Positions 1 through 12,600 of a DNA stretch of 64,000 nucleotides are shown piece after piece; the stretch's first letter is position 1, and every line of letters starts with the position of its first letter. The stretch lies in the NCBI GenBank assembly GCA_963969595.1, contig OZ018409.1:19066975-19130974 (forward strand), in the 5' to 3' direction. Both the position numbers and the translations under genes were made by a program. The notes under the pieces were generated by a model, which saw nothing but the letters and a program-made list of their open reading frames with translations, made no database searches and had not been told where the DNA came from. The DNA is from Neckera pumila. Taxonomy: Eukaryota > Streptophyta > Bryopsida > Hypnales > Neckeraceae.

Positions 1-344
1 GTGGCAGTATTGGAAACACCCGCAGCCGTTGTAGTGCCAGTGGTTGTTGGCCGTTCAGTTCCAGACCTGGGCGATGCTACGTTGTCGTAGCCGTAGATGG
101 GAACGATGTTGAACCCTTCTCTTAACGCAGTTCCACAAACTGGGCATGACTTTGTAATTGCTGGGCCAGCTGGGACCCCAGGACCCTGCTCCGGCCAGGA
201 TCGGTACAGACATGACCAACAGAAGACGTGACCACAGTAAGCTGCAACAGGACTGTTGGGCATGCGGCGTAAGCAGATGTTGCATGCCAACTCCGATTGA
301 GTCCTAGGACCTCCCGACTGGGTCGATCGAGAGCTTCCGTCCAT
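1..344 (-). CDS. RMA-type RING finger E3 ligase, partial (runs off window start)
   Basis: Reading from an ATG at 344 (MDGSSRSTQSGG) the frame stays open to base 1, so only the N-terminal ~114 residues are present. A complete C3HC4 RING is visible: CNIC, then YCGHVFCWSC, then CPVC, followed by NIVPIYGYDN. That order and the closing motif are typical of RMA1/RNF5-like ER-associated ubiquitin ligases, which bind an E2 through the RING. It is a close paralogue of the gene at 14075-15073, with a few substitutions (for example NSPVAAYC for NNPVLTYC), and the following T/A-rich stretch has already diverged. The start is inferred from the shared ATG. No disabling change is seen in the visible part. 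Confidence 0.75.
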   Translation of the reverse strand, partial: MDGSSRSTQSGGPRTQSELACNICLRRMPNSPVAAYCGHVFCWSCLYRSWPEQGPGVPAGPAITKSCPVCGTALREGFNIVPIYGYDNVASPRSGTERPTTTGTTTAAGVSNTA

Positions 345-485
345 GCTTGAGTATCTTCCTGAATTATGAATGTCAACTCTCGAAGTTTGATAACAGCTTC
401 AATCGTCACTTCCGATGATTTTCAACTCTCAATGTTTCATAGCAGCTTCAAGCGTCACTTCGCAGGAAATTACCTGACGGAAAAA

Positions 486-496
486 GCATATATAAT
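486..496 (-). promoter_or_regulatory. TATA-like element upstream of RING copy 1
   Basis: ATTATATATGC on the minus strand lies about 145 bp upstream of the RING ATG and is conserved in copy 2 (15166-15176). The position suits a TATA box. The inference rests on sequence and conservation only. Confidence 0.35.
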
Positions 497-1407
497 CGTA
501 ATGAACAAACCTGCAATCTGGAGTGTTAGGAAATCAAGCACCAGCAACATTTCACGCATTTGGAGATGAAAGACTCATCCGAACGCAAAAAAAGTCTTGA
601 GCTATCGTAGCCAATTGAAATCTCTTCCTGTCAAAAGGTGATAGGAAAAAGCATACATTTCTAAGGCATGGTCACATTCGATAACATGAGGTGTGACAAA
701 CTGCTAAAATTGTGGCATTCTAGTGCATACGAGTATTTAATAGCCAGGCTTGGCATTCTTAGACCTGAAATTTCAGAAGGGCATATAGGACATGCTAGGT
801 TTTGGGAACATTTCTATTTGAACTACCACGGTATGTCGATACAGCTTCTGCAACACTGATAAGTCTAAATCAAATGATCACTCATAAGCGAGTATACTGC
901 AGATGAATCAGCAGGGGCAAACGATTCTCATGAATGCAAACCAGTATAGGACGATGAAATCCTACCTCAGAACAAACCAGATTTGTGTCTATGGCACCAG
1001 AGCCGTTGTCCTTTTATTCGCCTGGTTTCCAGTCTTGGTAGCAACACTTGGCCTGCATCGGCCATATGAAGCCTCCGTAAGAACCTCCGTGTAAGTCCTC
1101 GGCGGTGAATCTAAATAAAGTCTTGCAGATCGGATATCGTATTTTTGATGTGTGCAGTACTTTGTTTTCAGCTCACGGTAAGGACACTTACGGAAAGACG
1201 AATCGGTTTGTATACAGGAATTTGAACGCCCTCGAAGCCGAGTTTCTCAAGAGACTCTGACTCTGAATCGGGATCTGAATATTGCTTAGTGGATGATTTT
1301 CAGACATTTGATTGGTCAACTAATTGGGAAGTGAATGGAACTCAAGGACCAAATATGCAAAGTTTTCTTTTTGTGATTACGAAAGTGACCAAAACCGCGG
1401 GTGCGTA

Positions 1408-1530
1408 CTATATTATATTATCGTCTCCCTCATCCAGATTATAGGAAGCGGGATAGGAAGAAATTGAGATTTCCGCAAAATAGTTTTGTAACTTGCAATT
1501 TAGATTATAGATTCGGTCACTAACCTTCCC
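1408..1530 (-). pseudogene. Orphan C-terminal fragment of the SDP1-like lipase
   Basis: On the minus strand KVSDRIYNLNCKLQ...YNLDEGDDN then TAG is open and matches the last ~40 residues of the lipase gene at 16165 (KVSDRISHPGCKLR...NLDERDDDV). Upstream lipase sequence is absent, so this is a remnant carried by the duplication. The frame is still open, which suggests the event is fairly recent or that the segment was constrained for a time. Confidence 0.7.
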
Positions 1531-1790
1531 GGAATGTACTGTAGAGTGGGGACCTTCAGCTGCAGAGTGTCCCTATTGGAGTCATCTCGGGGTGCCTGAG
1601 TATATTGATAAATTGTGACATTAGAATGCCCAAGTTCTGATAGCTAGAAACACCTGACTGTCCATTGAAACTGCGTCAATTTCACAGAAATCGGTCACTT
1701 TGGGACACAGGTAGAATCGGGAACCTCAGCTGCAGGGTAGGTATCCCTAATTGTTCAAAAGTCATCTTGGGATGCCTGAGAATACTGAGT
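1513..1790. repeat. Imperfect tandem duplication, period about 177 bp
   Basis: Two units share TCGGTCAC, the CCTCAGCTGCAG block and the GTCATCT.GGG.TGCCTGAG block (first unit ~1513-1690, second ~1690-1790). It starts at the breakpoint of the segmental duplication. Confidence 0.55.
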
Positions 1791-1799
1791 ACTAGTGAT

Positions 1800-2940
1800 G
1801 TACGTTGTCTAATTTAGTACTGTTTTTTATCACATCTTGCGCTCAATTAGGTACGTTAATTATGGGCGCTTGAAGGAATCGACCTCGACTATGTACAGTT
1901 GGGAGTCCTGAAGTTAATTATGTTCCATCTGTTCACTTACTTTCGACTGTGCAGATCACGACGAGCGCTGAAATTAATGCAGAAGCGGTACGTTCGGCCC
2001 GAAGGTGCAGTAGAAACCCAAATCGAAGGTGCCGGAGGAGGCGAAGGTGACGATGGAGGAGGAAATGAGTGGAACCGCGGAGAATGGAACGAAGGAGGAT
2101 GGATGAAGGAGGCAACTGCGACAAAGGGTGGAGGATGAAACAATCGCCCCCCATGGGCTGCACCAGCTGCAAAAGGCAGCCAGTAATGAATTTGAAGTTA
2201 ACTCAGGCTTAGTATGAAACTTGTCATGCCACTGCAACACATGGCTTCCATGGTACGTGATGTGGAGTTTGCTCGACTGCTGTTACATCGTTACGTGCTC
2301 CAAGTTGAATTGGTCTCTTGAATTGAATCTCTAGAACCATATTGAAAGGCAAAAGGAAAGTTGTTGAATGTGCAAATTGGAAAGGTGTGAGTTCTTCTTT
2401 ACACTCGATAAGCATAGATTGTAGGCTAGGTAGATATTGTTGATGGGTTATTACAATATCGTTTACAAGTTAGCGTGTTGTGTTTGAAGAATTTAATATC
2501 CATGGATCTCAAAGGCTTTGTTCAAGATTTTGAAGCTTTGTGAACGACCTCATACCCCAGGCTGATATGATTTCCACTTCAAGCCTTGGTCCTGGAACTT
2601 CAGATAAGTCCCGACCTTCAATTACTATGATCATGCCTTCCAGTTCTTGGTCGTGGAATACCGCATGATCATGCCTTTCATGTCCTAATATGCAATTCAT
2701 ATCAAGGGGCCTTCCTTTCTTCTTCACGTGTTGCTTATGGATTGTATGTCTTGGAAGATCATGATTGTCCAGTAGTTTGATATGACTTCCATGACACATC
2801 TGTAAGACCAAGCAGTTTTTACATAGATCCTCACACAGCTAAACACCAAAATTAACTATGATCTATGTACATGAATTAATTATGACAGTCCTAGTAAAGG
2901 ACGAAGATAGCAGCTAAAATACCCGAAATCACATTGATCT
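1800..2940. other. Intergenic, no recognised gene
   Basis: A purine-rich stretch at 2020-2130 gives a plus-strand frame rich in Gly, Glu and Trp repeats (GGEGDDGGGNEW, then WNRGEWNEGGW); it has no recognisable domain. A 100-codon minus-strand frame at 2509-2811 resembles nothing known. The region probably holds 3' flank of the P450 pseudogene. Confidence 0.4.
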
Positions 2941-2949
2941 ACAAGCATC

Positions 2950-5900
2950 TCCATTTTACTCAATCCCTGGGCAAGTATGAGGCCCACTTCCAAATGCAAG
3001 ATATGTATATGGCTGTGACCCTGCGCCTTCGAACCGAGAGGGGTCAAATTTCTCCGGGTCAGGGAAGAATTCGGGGACCTTGTGCGATCTATTCGCACTC
3101 CAAATCATCTGCAATTCAGTACAAACACCCGCTTGTTATACGAGCCTTCTGGAGCATTAGACAACATCTTAGGACCATTCTATGGTAGCTGACCTCCACT
3201 CAATTTCAGCAAGCTCTGAAGAATTGAGGTAAGTTTGTAGTAGCTCTCGCTAATTTCAACCAATAGATTAAAAAAGGACTGAATAAACGAATTTTATAGA
3301 AATTCATCTTGAGCTGAGCAACAAGGTTCTCAATGTCGTCAATTTCGTTCAATTGTGGGCGCCAAAGTTTGTGACATTCATCGGCACAACGCTCTACTGT
3401 TAACAAGGACAGGTATAGATTTGCAAAGTTCCTTAAAAGTGCCGAAGTCGTGGAATTCCGCCACTTTTAACAAAATTAATGTCTGAGTAGTTAACTTACC
3501 TTCCAACCTTTTGGAATGGTGACATATCCTTCATACTCAATGTCGTCGATGGCTTCACGAAATCAAGCTTGCACCTGCGGTTGCAACCGTGTAGTTTCTT
3601 GCAGGACATGTCAAGTGTTCTTCATCTCTTTGAAATCCTTCCATGTCAGCCCGTCTCCTCTCTGTGCAGATATCTCCAATTGCTCCGCCAATGCCCAGGA
3701 AAGCACCCCTCATTCATGAAGAGTTTGTTCTCCGTAACGTCTTTGAAGACAGACTGAAAATATTTGAGGCAGCAAGACAGAAAGGCAAGCAATCTGTTGT
3801 TAAATCTAATTTAAATAGGTTCAGAGTGCATTTATCATTTGCAATAGCTGTGCAGAGGAGAAAAACGTGCAGAAACTTCTGGAATGTCCGTTTGATCTAC
3901 TAAGCTAGAATTAGCCCCGAGACTTCATTCAAAGATGTTCTTTTCTCTTCAGATTCATCAATAGAGCAAGGCTACTGACCAGTAAATATTTCTGTCCACG
4001 GGGACTAGCCGCCATGCTTTATGATTTCATATCTCCATCAACAAGTGTGCCTTGCTGAGGGGTCTCCATTCTAGTGGATCTCTAATCTCAAGTTGCGTTC
4101 ACGTATCTGCCATAAATACTAAACCAATTTAGTGTTTTGGGCAGTGAAATCCACTGCAACAGGTGAGGTCCAGTGTACAGTACAAGTACCGTATTCCTAT
4201 GCAGCAATCAAACCAAAGAAGATCTTGAACGCTCACCTTTCAGGACTTGTTCTAAATGGAGGGATTCTCAGCCAGGTATTTGAGAGCAATGGCCATCGTG
4301 TTGCTAGATGTTTCGTAGCCTCCAGCAACAACAAACGGGAGGTTGTCTTTGATGGCATTGTCAGTCATAAACTCCCCATCTTCATCAGGCACGGTCAGAA
4401 ACACAGAGAGCAAGTCTTGGTTTGGTAATGCATGCCCCTGTCTCAGCTCCTGGACAATTTAGTTCACTAATTAGAGCAATTTCAAGAATAGCAGGCTACT
4501 CTTGCGATAGTGACCTTCTCATGCGAAATACTCTTGGCGTTTTCATTAAATCAACACAAAATTGGAAACCTAGTTGAATAATTATCCCTACATTCCCTGT
4601 ATTCATTTTTGTCAAAGGCAACGAGTTATTCTTGGAATTTCCCATTACCGCCTTGTGATCCATACCGAATGTTTATACCTCAACGAACCAGAAATCGCTA
4701 AAGTAAATTTCAAACTCTAATCGCAAGTTTCATTCAGGTGAAATGAGGGTGAAATAGGTTACCTCCCTGCGGCGATTAATGCAGACATCCAGGTATGACA
4801 AGACAGAGGTGCGCGCAGCAAGAGCTTTGTGGTACCGGAATCCAGGTAAGTTGATAGGCAGATTCATGAGCCCTTCAACGAGAACTGCGTAGTCTTGTTC
4901 AAGTTTCTTCAGCTCAGGACCATCTTTCAGGCTGAGGAAGAGATCACAAGACAACTGGAAGGCGAAATGTTTGATGGAACTGGCTGCCATGACTTGCTCC
5001 TTGCCTTCCCAAAACTCCGCCAAATGAGCTACCACGTTGGCCTCCATTCTCGGTGCAAAGCTCTGCAGTGTCTCTCCACTTAAGCAGGTCATAATTATTC
5101 GACTTAACCGTCTGAAAGGGGACACCAAAAAACATCAGCAAGTCGTTATAACGTTGAGGATTACAGAACCGTTGGTGACAAGCTCCACTTTGAGATGGCG
5201 CGAGAAACTCGTACATTACTAAGCTAAAGAAATTTGATCCTTCCGCTTGAACCAAAGTTCTCTCCAAAGCTCTATAAATTTCCAAAAAACACTCTTCTAT
5301 ACGTGTTCAAAGGGATTTAGTGATGCAAATAGTAGCCTCTACCTTATTCAAGAAGTTCCTGCTCTCCATTAGAGAGTAGAAATTTTCAGTGACTAGATTA
5401 CAACACTCCATTTCCCTCATGCCAAATATTTTCACAACTTGCCTGATGAGGAATCCTATATAAACAAGTAGCAAAATGGACCCAAATTATTAGTTATGAT
5501 TTGATTTTGAGTTTCTGCAAGACAGAGTTTGTGATAGAAGTAGCTGAGACACATGTTGAAGCAGTTGACCTGTGTTCTTCGTGCCTCTTTCCCGCAAATC
5601 TCTGTAATGGACTCAGGGTAAAAGCTGTCCAGCAGTTTGCCGTCGTTGGAAAAGATGAACTTGTTACCAAAAGGTGCATCCACGCTGACGATCGGCCAAC
5701 CCACTGTAACGACGACTTGAACACCTTTCCATATTTTGCAGCTCTTGACGACCCAATCCATCATCCACACATGTATGTGACAATATTAGCTCAAGGAAAT
5801 TTGAGAAACAAAAAGTCAAAATTCTTGCCAGAGGCTAGGGTTCAATCACTATTCACCCTCGGTGCTGAAACTTGCAGCTACGATTCTCCTCTGCAGTGGA

Positions 5901-6350
5901 GAACTTTTTATGCAGTCTCCTACAGTAACCACACTCAATTTGCCACAGCTACCTACATGCGGCATGCAAATGAGTACTAAGATCTATTAATTTTCAGAAA
6001 ACGAGTTCACGACCTCAACGTCATAACTCACGTTTGTCCTCTACCAAATAAAATTTGAACCCTTGTAACTTCTGCAAGCATATGATATCCAAATAATGTA
6101 TTCACCGTTGCTTTAAACTTCTCTTTGATTTTAGCTACCTTGAAAACTTGGAAACCTGAATGTTTTGCTCTATGCTGAGCGCTTCAAGTGACTGGACACA
6201 ATTGGACGTGGGTACCTTTTGTTGACAGCACTAGGACTTGAAAGAGATGTATAATTACCAAGAAGAATCGATCTGGTTTGTTGACTCGCAGTGCGGATAG
6301 GAAGCTCAAAGTCTCCCCCAGAAATGGAAGTCCTAAACTTCATGGCGGAA
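2950..6350 (-). pseudogene. Cytochrome P450 pseudogene, CYP85 clan (CYP716-like)
   Basis: Recognisable exons on the minus strand: ~6259-6345 (PP*SLGLPFLGETLSFL, the proline hinge), ~5567-5760 (KIWKGVQVVVTVGWP, then GNKFIFSNDGKLL), 4763-5111 (RIIMTCLSGETLQSF...EGKEQV...LPINLPG), 4237-4449 (I-helix AGGYETSS), 3500-3657 (K-helix QETTR, IPKGW) and ~2955-3108 ([18 protein letters not shown], heme loop [10 protein letters not shown]). Intact relatives are ER-anchored monooxygenases of triterpenoid or steroid metabolism. Lesions: GGA to TGA in the hinge, a one-base deletion after the I-helix (NPSI then LEQVLK out of frame), two in-frame TGA codons in the K-helix exon, and a ~5-base deletion just after the heme Cys motif. 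The segment between GK (exon 2) and RIIM (exon 3) is not found. Splice sites are otherwise mostly kept. Confidence 0.85.
3441..3480. repeat. Dispersed ~35-bp terminal-like motif, copy 1
   Basis: GCCGAAGTCGTGGAATTCCG followed by CCACTTTTAACAAAATT. The same motif recurs at 6904-6935, 13664-13690 and 13908-13950, and may be the end of a mobile element. Here it lies in a P450 intron. Confidence 0.5.
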
Positions 6351-6935
6351 GTACTCTCGTCCCTTGGTTTTGACCCGGATTGCTAAAGCTTCCAATGCAG
6401 AATCCATGCTCCCGAAAGTCACACCAGTACCGTTAATGTCATAGTACCGACATGCAAGTTCACCTGTTGTAAAATTTTATTGGCCGCAATCCTACTGTTC
6501 TGGGTAACATCTTGGAGAAATCTGTTATTTACACAGAACCAGGCAAGTAAGCTTAATCATACTTAGTATATTCATGCTTTACTACACACTTGGAAGCATC
6601 CTACATCGTCCTACATTGTTCAAGACAGTACAACATTAAACTTCACAGACAAGGGTCGGGAAATCAACGAGAGAGACGATAGGATGGTCTTCATCCATAT
6701 AAGAGTTTCATCCACAACAAAGCTGTCAGCAAGTGATTGCTTGTTAGCAAGCTGTAGCCGGGTTGGAACTATATACAAGTTTAAATGGCGAATTTCTTTA
6801 AAATGGCTGCATTCCAAGAGCTTTGGCACTGTTACAATTTAGAACGGCCGTTCTGAAATCTATACCCATCCTAGATGGTCAAAATGGCACACCATCAAAA
6901 TGGCGTGCAGAATACCGCCATTTTAACGAAATTCT
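6351..6935. other. Intergenic between P450 and copia remnants
   Basis: No gene is seen. 6904-6935 carries the dispersed motif AATACCGCCATTTTAACG, abutting the truncated end of the copia fragment. Confidence 0.4.
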
Positions 6936-8073
6936 TCATTTAACTTCCCCCTTACTCTGAAATTCTCTCATGATATGGAACATAACATCAATGTGCTTAG
7001 TTCGCTTATGAAACTCTGGATTCATGACACTTTTAATTGCCGATTGATTGTTTGAGAATAACAACATTGGGCTCTTCTGTTGATATTCAAAATCGGCCAG
7101 CAGTTTTTGTGTCCAAACTAATTCCTTCTTGGTAAGGCATGCAGCCACGTATTTAGACTCAGTTGCTGACCCTGCGGTGCAAAGTTGCTTCCTGCTTAGC
7201 TAAACAATTGGTCCATTGTTGACGATCAACACACTGCCACTACGGCTTTTTTAATCATTGGGATCACCAGCATGATCAGCATCAACGTAAGCTCTAAGAT
7301 TCTGATTTGGTTTGTTGTTGGAAGAATAGCACAACCTGAAATCAGTGGTTCCTCTAAGATGCTTTAAAATCCTTTTGACAACATTGCAATGAATTTCCCA
7401 ATAATTGCTACCATATTGGGCGACAGTCAAAACAGCACACGCAATATCAGGTCTAGAGTGTGTTGCCAGATACAGTAATGATCAGCCCTTTTTAAGTGTG
7501 TTTTTTGGCACCATGGGGTCAAATTGCACCATTTCAAAATAAATGTCTACTTTTCGCCAGATAAAAGTAATCTTTTTTCGTCATGAATTTACCATTTTTG
7601 TTTAAAATGTGGATGAAGTCACCAAATTCGGATGAAAAAAGTGCATGAATATGATTGAAAAGTGTTTTTTGGTCCAAAAGATGGATGATTGTAGAAAGGT
7701 TGATTTGAGATACGAGATCGTTTTGTTGAGAAGCTGTTTGTCTTTGCACATAGCAAGTCCGTCATCTACCCACAGGACCAGAGTTAGTCTGCATATTGAC
7801 ATTGAAAAGAATAAACAAGGATCAGAGAGGCTTTGGGTAAGATCATAGAGCTTTAAAAAAATCTGAGAAGGTTTTGTTCCACCCCCTAGCAGATGGTTTT
7901 AAACCATAGAGTCCTTTTCGTATTCTGCAGACTTTGCCTTGGCAAACTGGAAACTTGCGGTACATTTCTTCTTTGAAACCCTGGGGCAAAGTCATAGATA
8001 TTTCTTCTAATAACATCGCATTCAGATAGGTTGTTTTTATGTCAAACGAGAATTTTTTTTTGAATTCAAAATA
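6936..8073 (-). pseudogene. Ty1/copia polyprotein fragment (RT and RNase H)
   Basis: Minus strand from ~8060: FDIKTTYLNA, LEEISMTLPQGF, VCRIRKGLYGLKPSARGWN (RT core), then LVLWVDDGLAM (the YVDD catalytic region, here WVDD), later YMAACLTKKELVW-like and LFSNNQSAIKSV, NPEFHKRTKHIDV (RNase H). Frames shift several times and stops are frequent, so it is dead. The usual C-terminal continuation (ADIFTKPL) is missing: the reading stops right where the dispersed motif at 6904-6935 begins. Upstream it is cut by the TTAA element at 8074. LTRs and integrase are not seen. Confidence 0.8.
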
Positions 8074-8984
8074 TTAATCCCTAGAGGCATAAGGCATTTT
8101 CTGGCTCCAAAACTACTGAAAACTGCTATTTCTATTGCATTCACTCAAGAAACCAAATTTTTTATTTTTTATTTAGAATCCAACCGTAGGATCTTGTACT
8201 TCACTTGTCTTTGATCATGTTGTAAAATTTCATGAAGTTTGACCGTACGGATTGGAACATATTAGCATTTGAAGTTGGAAAAAGAAGTTTTTTTGAACTG
8301 CGGCCTGCATTTCAGATGACTTTGACAGCCATTTGTAGATTTCTTTTGCACTACACACCATTGGGTTAAAAAACTTTATGTTGAACATTTGAGTGGAAAA
8401 TCGGGAAAAAAAATTTCAGAATGTCAAAACTTGATTTTCACATATAAAAAAATTGTTAAGTGGAAGTAGGTCCAAAATTGAATGAAATGCTAAATTGTTA
8501 ATAGCTCTTAGGTGGAATTAAAACACCATAATCCCAATGGTGGGATCGTTCTTGCAAACAAAATTAACCTTTTAAAAAAAAATGGAAATTGCATTCAAAA
8601 ATGAATTCTATAAGTTGTTTTTTGAAGAAGATGCTAGATTGCCCCCAAAACAAGATTGTCTATAACTTTCTCATTCTGAGTCCAAATAGAATGAATCAAA
8701 GCCTTAAATGTAGACAAAAATATGATCTTTGAGAAGAATTTTTTCTTAAGAAAGATACAATTTTTACAATTTTTTTTCTTTGCCTAGCAAGTTGCTTTTT
8801 TGACTTCGGGTGGCATAACTTTTGCTCTTAGGCATCGATTGAAAAAAAATTATATTTTTAGAAAGAAAATGTGATTTCCTATCTTCAAAAAAGTTTTAAA
8901 AGATCAGGCAAAAGTTTCAGGTCACATGAGCCTATCCAAAACCCTAAGTGTCCCCTGAAGGGACTTTGGGCCTTTAGGGGTTAA
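8074..8984. mobile_element. TTAA-flanked MITE-like element A (911 bp)
   Basis: Left end TTAATCCCTAGAGGCATAAG, right end CTTTGGGCCTTTAGGGGTTAA inverted. Both sides carry TTAA and no longer target duplication is seen. A subterminal palindrome GTCCCCTGAAGGGAC lies near the right end. The interior has no transposase ORF and is homologous to elements B and H (GTTTGACCGTAC block). It inserted into the copia fragment. Confidence 0.75.
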
Positions 8985-10373
8985 ATCATCATCATTATCA
9001 TCATTTTGAAAGATTATTTTTTAGATTTTTTTCTTCAAATTATTTTTGTAAGCCAGGTCATTTTTAAAATAAAATCTTGAGATCAAATCTATTAGTAACC
9101 TTCCAATTATAAAATACTTGCAAAATAAGTCTTCAAAACTTATACCATATAAATTCTAAAGATCTAATAGAAGAATCTATTTAAAATTTAATGAATGAAA
9201 ACATAAATGTGTGTACATTTGGGATGTATTTGCTTTCATTCATTGTTTGGATTTTGAATATCTATTTTTTAAGGGGACAAATTTTCTAAAACTAGAAAAG
9301 CTTTTGTTGTAATGATGTTTACAATTTTGTGTGAGTAAAAAGAAACTGTATTTTAGAAGTAGCTTTGTCTTACTCCCAAAGCAACCAAAATGTTCAAGTT
9401 CAATGTTAAAACTAGTTTTTTTGCACACTTCCAAATAGAATTTTTGGAAATCTTTTGTTTTGGGTTGAAAATTTTGGCACTTTTTGTACACGAAAATTCA
9501 TCTTTAGGATTAATTTGTTAGGCCTGTTGGTCTTCTAGCCCACCATCCATCGAGTGTAGCATGTGAGCATGGCTTCTCAGAAAAAATTGGTGAAAAGGTA
9601 ACAATAAAATATAATGAACTTTGGAAGCACTAATTATGAAGATGTATTTGTGCGGAAAGGAATTTGAAATTAAGAATTGGTCTAGAAACTTTGATATTTG
9701 GAGTGAAATGCAATGCTTTTTTTGGGACCAGTTTCTTCCTTATTGGCTTTCCTGCATACGCCAATTTCGGGAGGGACATAGCTAGAGAGGTCAAAATCTA
9801 ATAGATTTTGTGACTTTTGCTAGAAAATAAAACCTTGGTGAGATGAATGAGTGATATTTTAGAGACAATCACCTATCAAATTTATGTCACCACAATTTTT
9901 TTTTTGTGGAAGTTGATATAATATATAGTAATACATTATTTTACACTAATTTAAAATAGTGTGACTTGGTAAATTAGTGCCACAAGTACTATTAGGACAA
10001 ATTAGTGTGGTTGAATTAGAGGTGGATTTAGAAGTTTGAAGCATACTTTATTGTTTCACTGAATTTAATGAAGTGTTATTGTTATTATTTTTTCTTTTAT
10101 ATATTTTATTTCTTAAGTTTTGACAATCTAGGTACGTTTGCCGTATGTTTGTAAAAGAAATGAAGGGATAATACTTTGACAATCTTTCAATACAATTTCA
10201 CAAAGGGCAAATTTTTTATAAAGCTTTCATATTTTCTCTTTTGAATTCCTATACTAACCAATGGATATTGCATCTATTTGTGAAAATCTAGGATGCTTTA
10301 GAATACACCTATATTGAGCACTTTGAAAATTTATAGTTTCTTTATATGTATCCAAAAAGGGCTCAAGAGCATC
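8985..10373. other. AT-rich intergenic
   Basis: Starts with a short TCA/TTA microsatellite (8986-9004). No conserved coding motif is visible; the ORFs are low-complexity. Confidence 0.4.
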
Positions 10374-11268
10374 TCCAATACACTTGGCAAATTATAGTAA
10401 GTCTTGAATGATTGGTGTGGGATTAAAACTTGAGAATACTATCATTAGAAGCATCTCCAAAAAATCCTTAAAATAGACACAATAATATCTTTGAAATAAT
10501 TGCAAAAGATACTTGTATAAATTTGTGTAACATATTGTATAATTGTAGCAATTGGATTTAGGTACAAAAGTTGTCAAGTTCTACTTGGATTGTTTAGAAA
10601 TTTTTAACCAAGGTACAGAAAAATCTTCTATATAAAGTTTGAAATGATGAATTAAAGATTCTATAAATTGTTTCATTTGAAAATAGCAGGGCAAAGCCAA
10701 CCTATAACAAATCTGGTTGTCATTAAGAGAAGAGCCGGCTGCCAGCGCCAAAAAAAACCAAAAGACTTCTTCGCTGAGTGGTAAACAACACCAGTCCACG
10801 AGCCCTCGCATCATACGGCTCCCTCCCAAAATAATGGATGAATCAAGAATAAAAGCCAATTGTAGAAGGAAAATTGGTTTTACCATTTGGAGGGGTTGTA
10901 AATAGATTGAATATAGAATAGCACTCCCAAAGATTTGTTGCACTTGATATTCAAAAGATTTTTGGGGAATTACAACTTGAAATTATAGCTTGAATTCATC
11001 TTATGACTCCTTCATCCTTTCTTATAGAAGGATTTCAAAAAATAGCATTGCAATTGCATTAGACTCTTGCTTGAAGACTATTTTGCAATATGAAGGTTCT
11101 AATGGTATATAAATGATTGCAAATTTGACTTTTTTATCTCATTCCTTCCTAAAAAAGTTCACAACAATGGCCACAAAAAATGTTGTAAATAGTATCTCCA
11201 TTTTTTACTTATTTTTCAACTAGAATACACCGTTTCTGCGGATGTTTGCCAAAACAATGTTGGAGTGT
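10374..11268. mobile_element. Possible PIF/Harbinger-like non-autonomous element
   Basis: GAGCATCTCCAATACACTTG at the left resembles Tourist/Harbinger termini. ACACTCCAACATTGTTTTGG (inverted, ~11245-11268) is a weak counterpart. The GC-richer core around 10730-10820 contrasts with its surroundings. The right boundary is uncertain. Confidence 0.3.
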
Positions 11269-12600
11269 AATTGTAAGTACTAAAAAGTACATATATTCAT
11301 CAGTATCCACCAAATATATCTTAAAGAAAACAAACAGTCTATATTGTTCAACTCAACCAAAAAACAATACCAAGATACATTCATAGTATTCATAATATTG
11401 GTTTCTAAAAATCAAAAAATGCAATAAATAGTACAAGTGTTTCTTTCTATCAACATTGGATAGAAAAAATAGATCTAATTGAAACCAAGATAAAAGACAA
11501 AAATTACAGAGGTTGAAAGGCCTCAACAAATCATGCATGACTAAGAAAAAGAATGGTGCAAATGGCATAGCAATTTCAAATACCAAACAATGAATATGTC
11601 AATTTGAATCTAATTGATTGATGTATGATTGCAATTTTATATGTAAAGAAAATATGAACTGAAGAATATTGAATTCACAAATCATCCTATTGATTTGGCA
11701 AAGAACACAAAATGCCAATTACCCTCAATGTAGCTACTTCCCCTATTGGATATGTATTAATTGGACCATGCAGTAATTTGCATGTTGGATTTGCAATAAG
11801 TAGATATTAGAAGAATTTGTTTGTTATGGTGTTTGAAAAAAATCACTTAAACATAAAATATAATGGATACAACTCTATGGAATATTATTCTCACAATTTA
11901 ATTTAGATGTCCATGTCCAAATGGCCGCAACCATGTTCAAATGGTAAGTTCACGATTGTACAATTTTATCTCTTTATATAATGTTTATATAGGTATATGT
12001 AATCAACTATGATATCTTCAAATGTCATACATTCAGCCCAAAAATGGGCCCAAAAATGTATGCAAGAACTATTATCTTGACTTTCGTTCATTTTAATAAA
12101 TTGCAAGCATGCAGACACGGTACTTCCAATAATAGTATTTGTTTAGCCCATTGGTCTCCAAATATGCCTTTGCTTTTGGGACAGAGAATACATTGAATGT
12201 GGGATAGATTCTAAAGTGGATGCCAAAAAACTAGCTGATGTTAGCAAATTGTATACTCCTTTGGTAAATTTGTCATAAGCCCTCTTTGCAAGTTTTGTAG
12301 ATGATGGTGGACTTACAGTAGTGTTGATGAATCATATAAATATACATTGAAAATCTTTTGTCTCCAAACACAATGTTTATATTGTGTTGTTGTGTTGTGG
12401 CATAATAATCAAGATGCTCGCCATGATCAAGATAATGGTGTTTACAAGAGTGTTAAAAAACTTTGCTTTAATTTTTCTATTATATATGAAGTATAATATA
12501 TCAAAATCAAGTTCAATGATCCAATGGCAACATTTAACACTTGATGTGATGATCAAAGTAATACTACCTTAGTAGTTTTTCTACTTAGCTAGAAATGATG
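11269..12600. other. AT-rich intergenic
   Basis: No coding motifs, RNA genes or clear element ends recognised. Confidence 0.4.

Larger units (their letters stand above)
1..1535. repeat. Segmental duplication, copy 1
   Basis: This block aligns in direct orientation with 14730-16279. It covers the RING gene 5' half, its upstream region, and the end of the lipase gene's last exon. Homology stops near 1535, just after the shared GGAATG, inside lipase coding sequence. Copy 1 carries an extra ~55-bp tandem duplication of the AACAGCTTCAAGCGTCACTT segment (about 380-465). It lacks a ~90-bp stretch that copy 2 has near 15645-15740. The left limit lies outside the window. Confidence 0.85.

Noticed and set aside
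4132..4428. 98-codon plus-strand ORF
   Set aside because: Antisense shadow of the P450 I-helix exon (4237-4449).
5130..5290. MYEFLAPSQS reading as an extra P450 exon
   Set aside because: The exon starting at 5111 already supplies the matching segment (RIIMTCLSGETLQSF), so this is intron.
5501..5980. 159-codon plus-strand ORF
   Set aside because: It is antisense to the P450 exon at ~5567-5760 and its upstream intron; no motif of its own.
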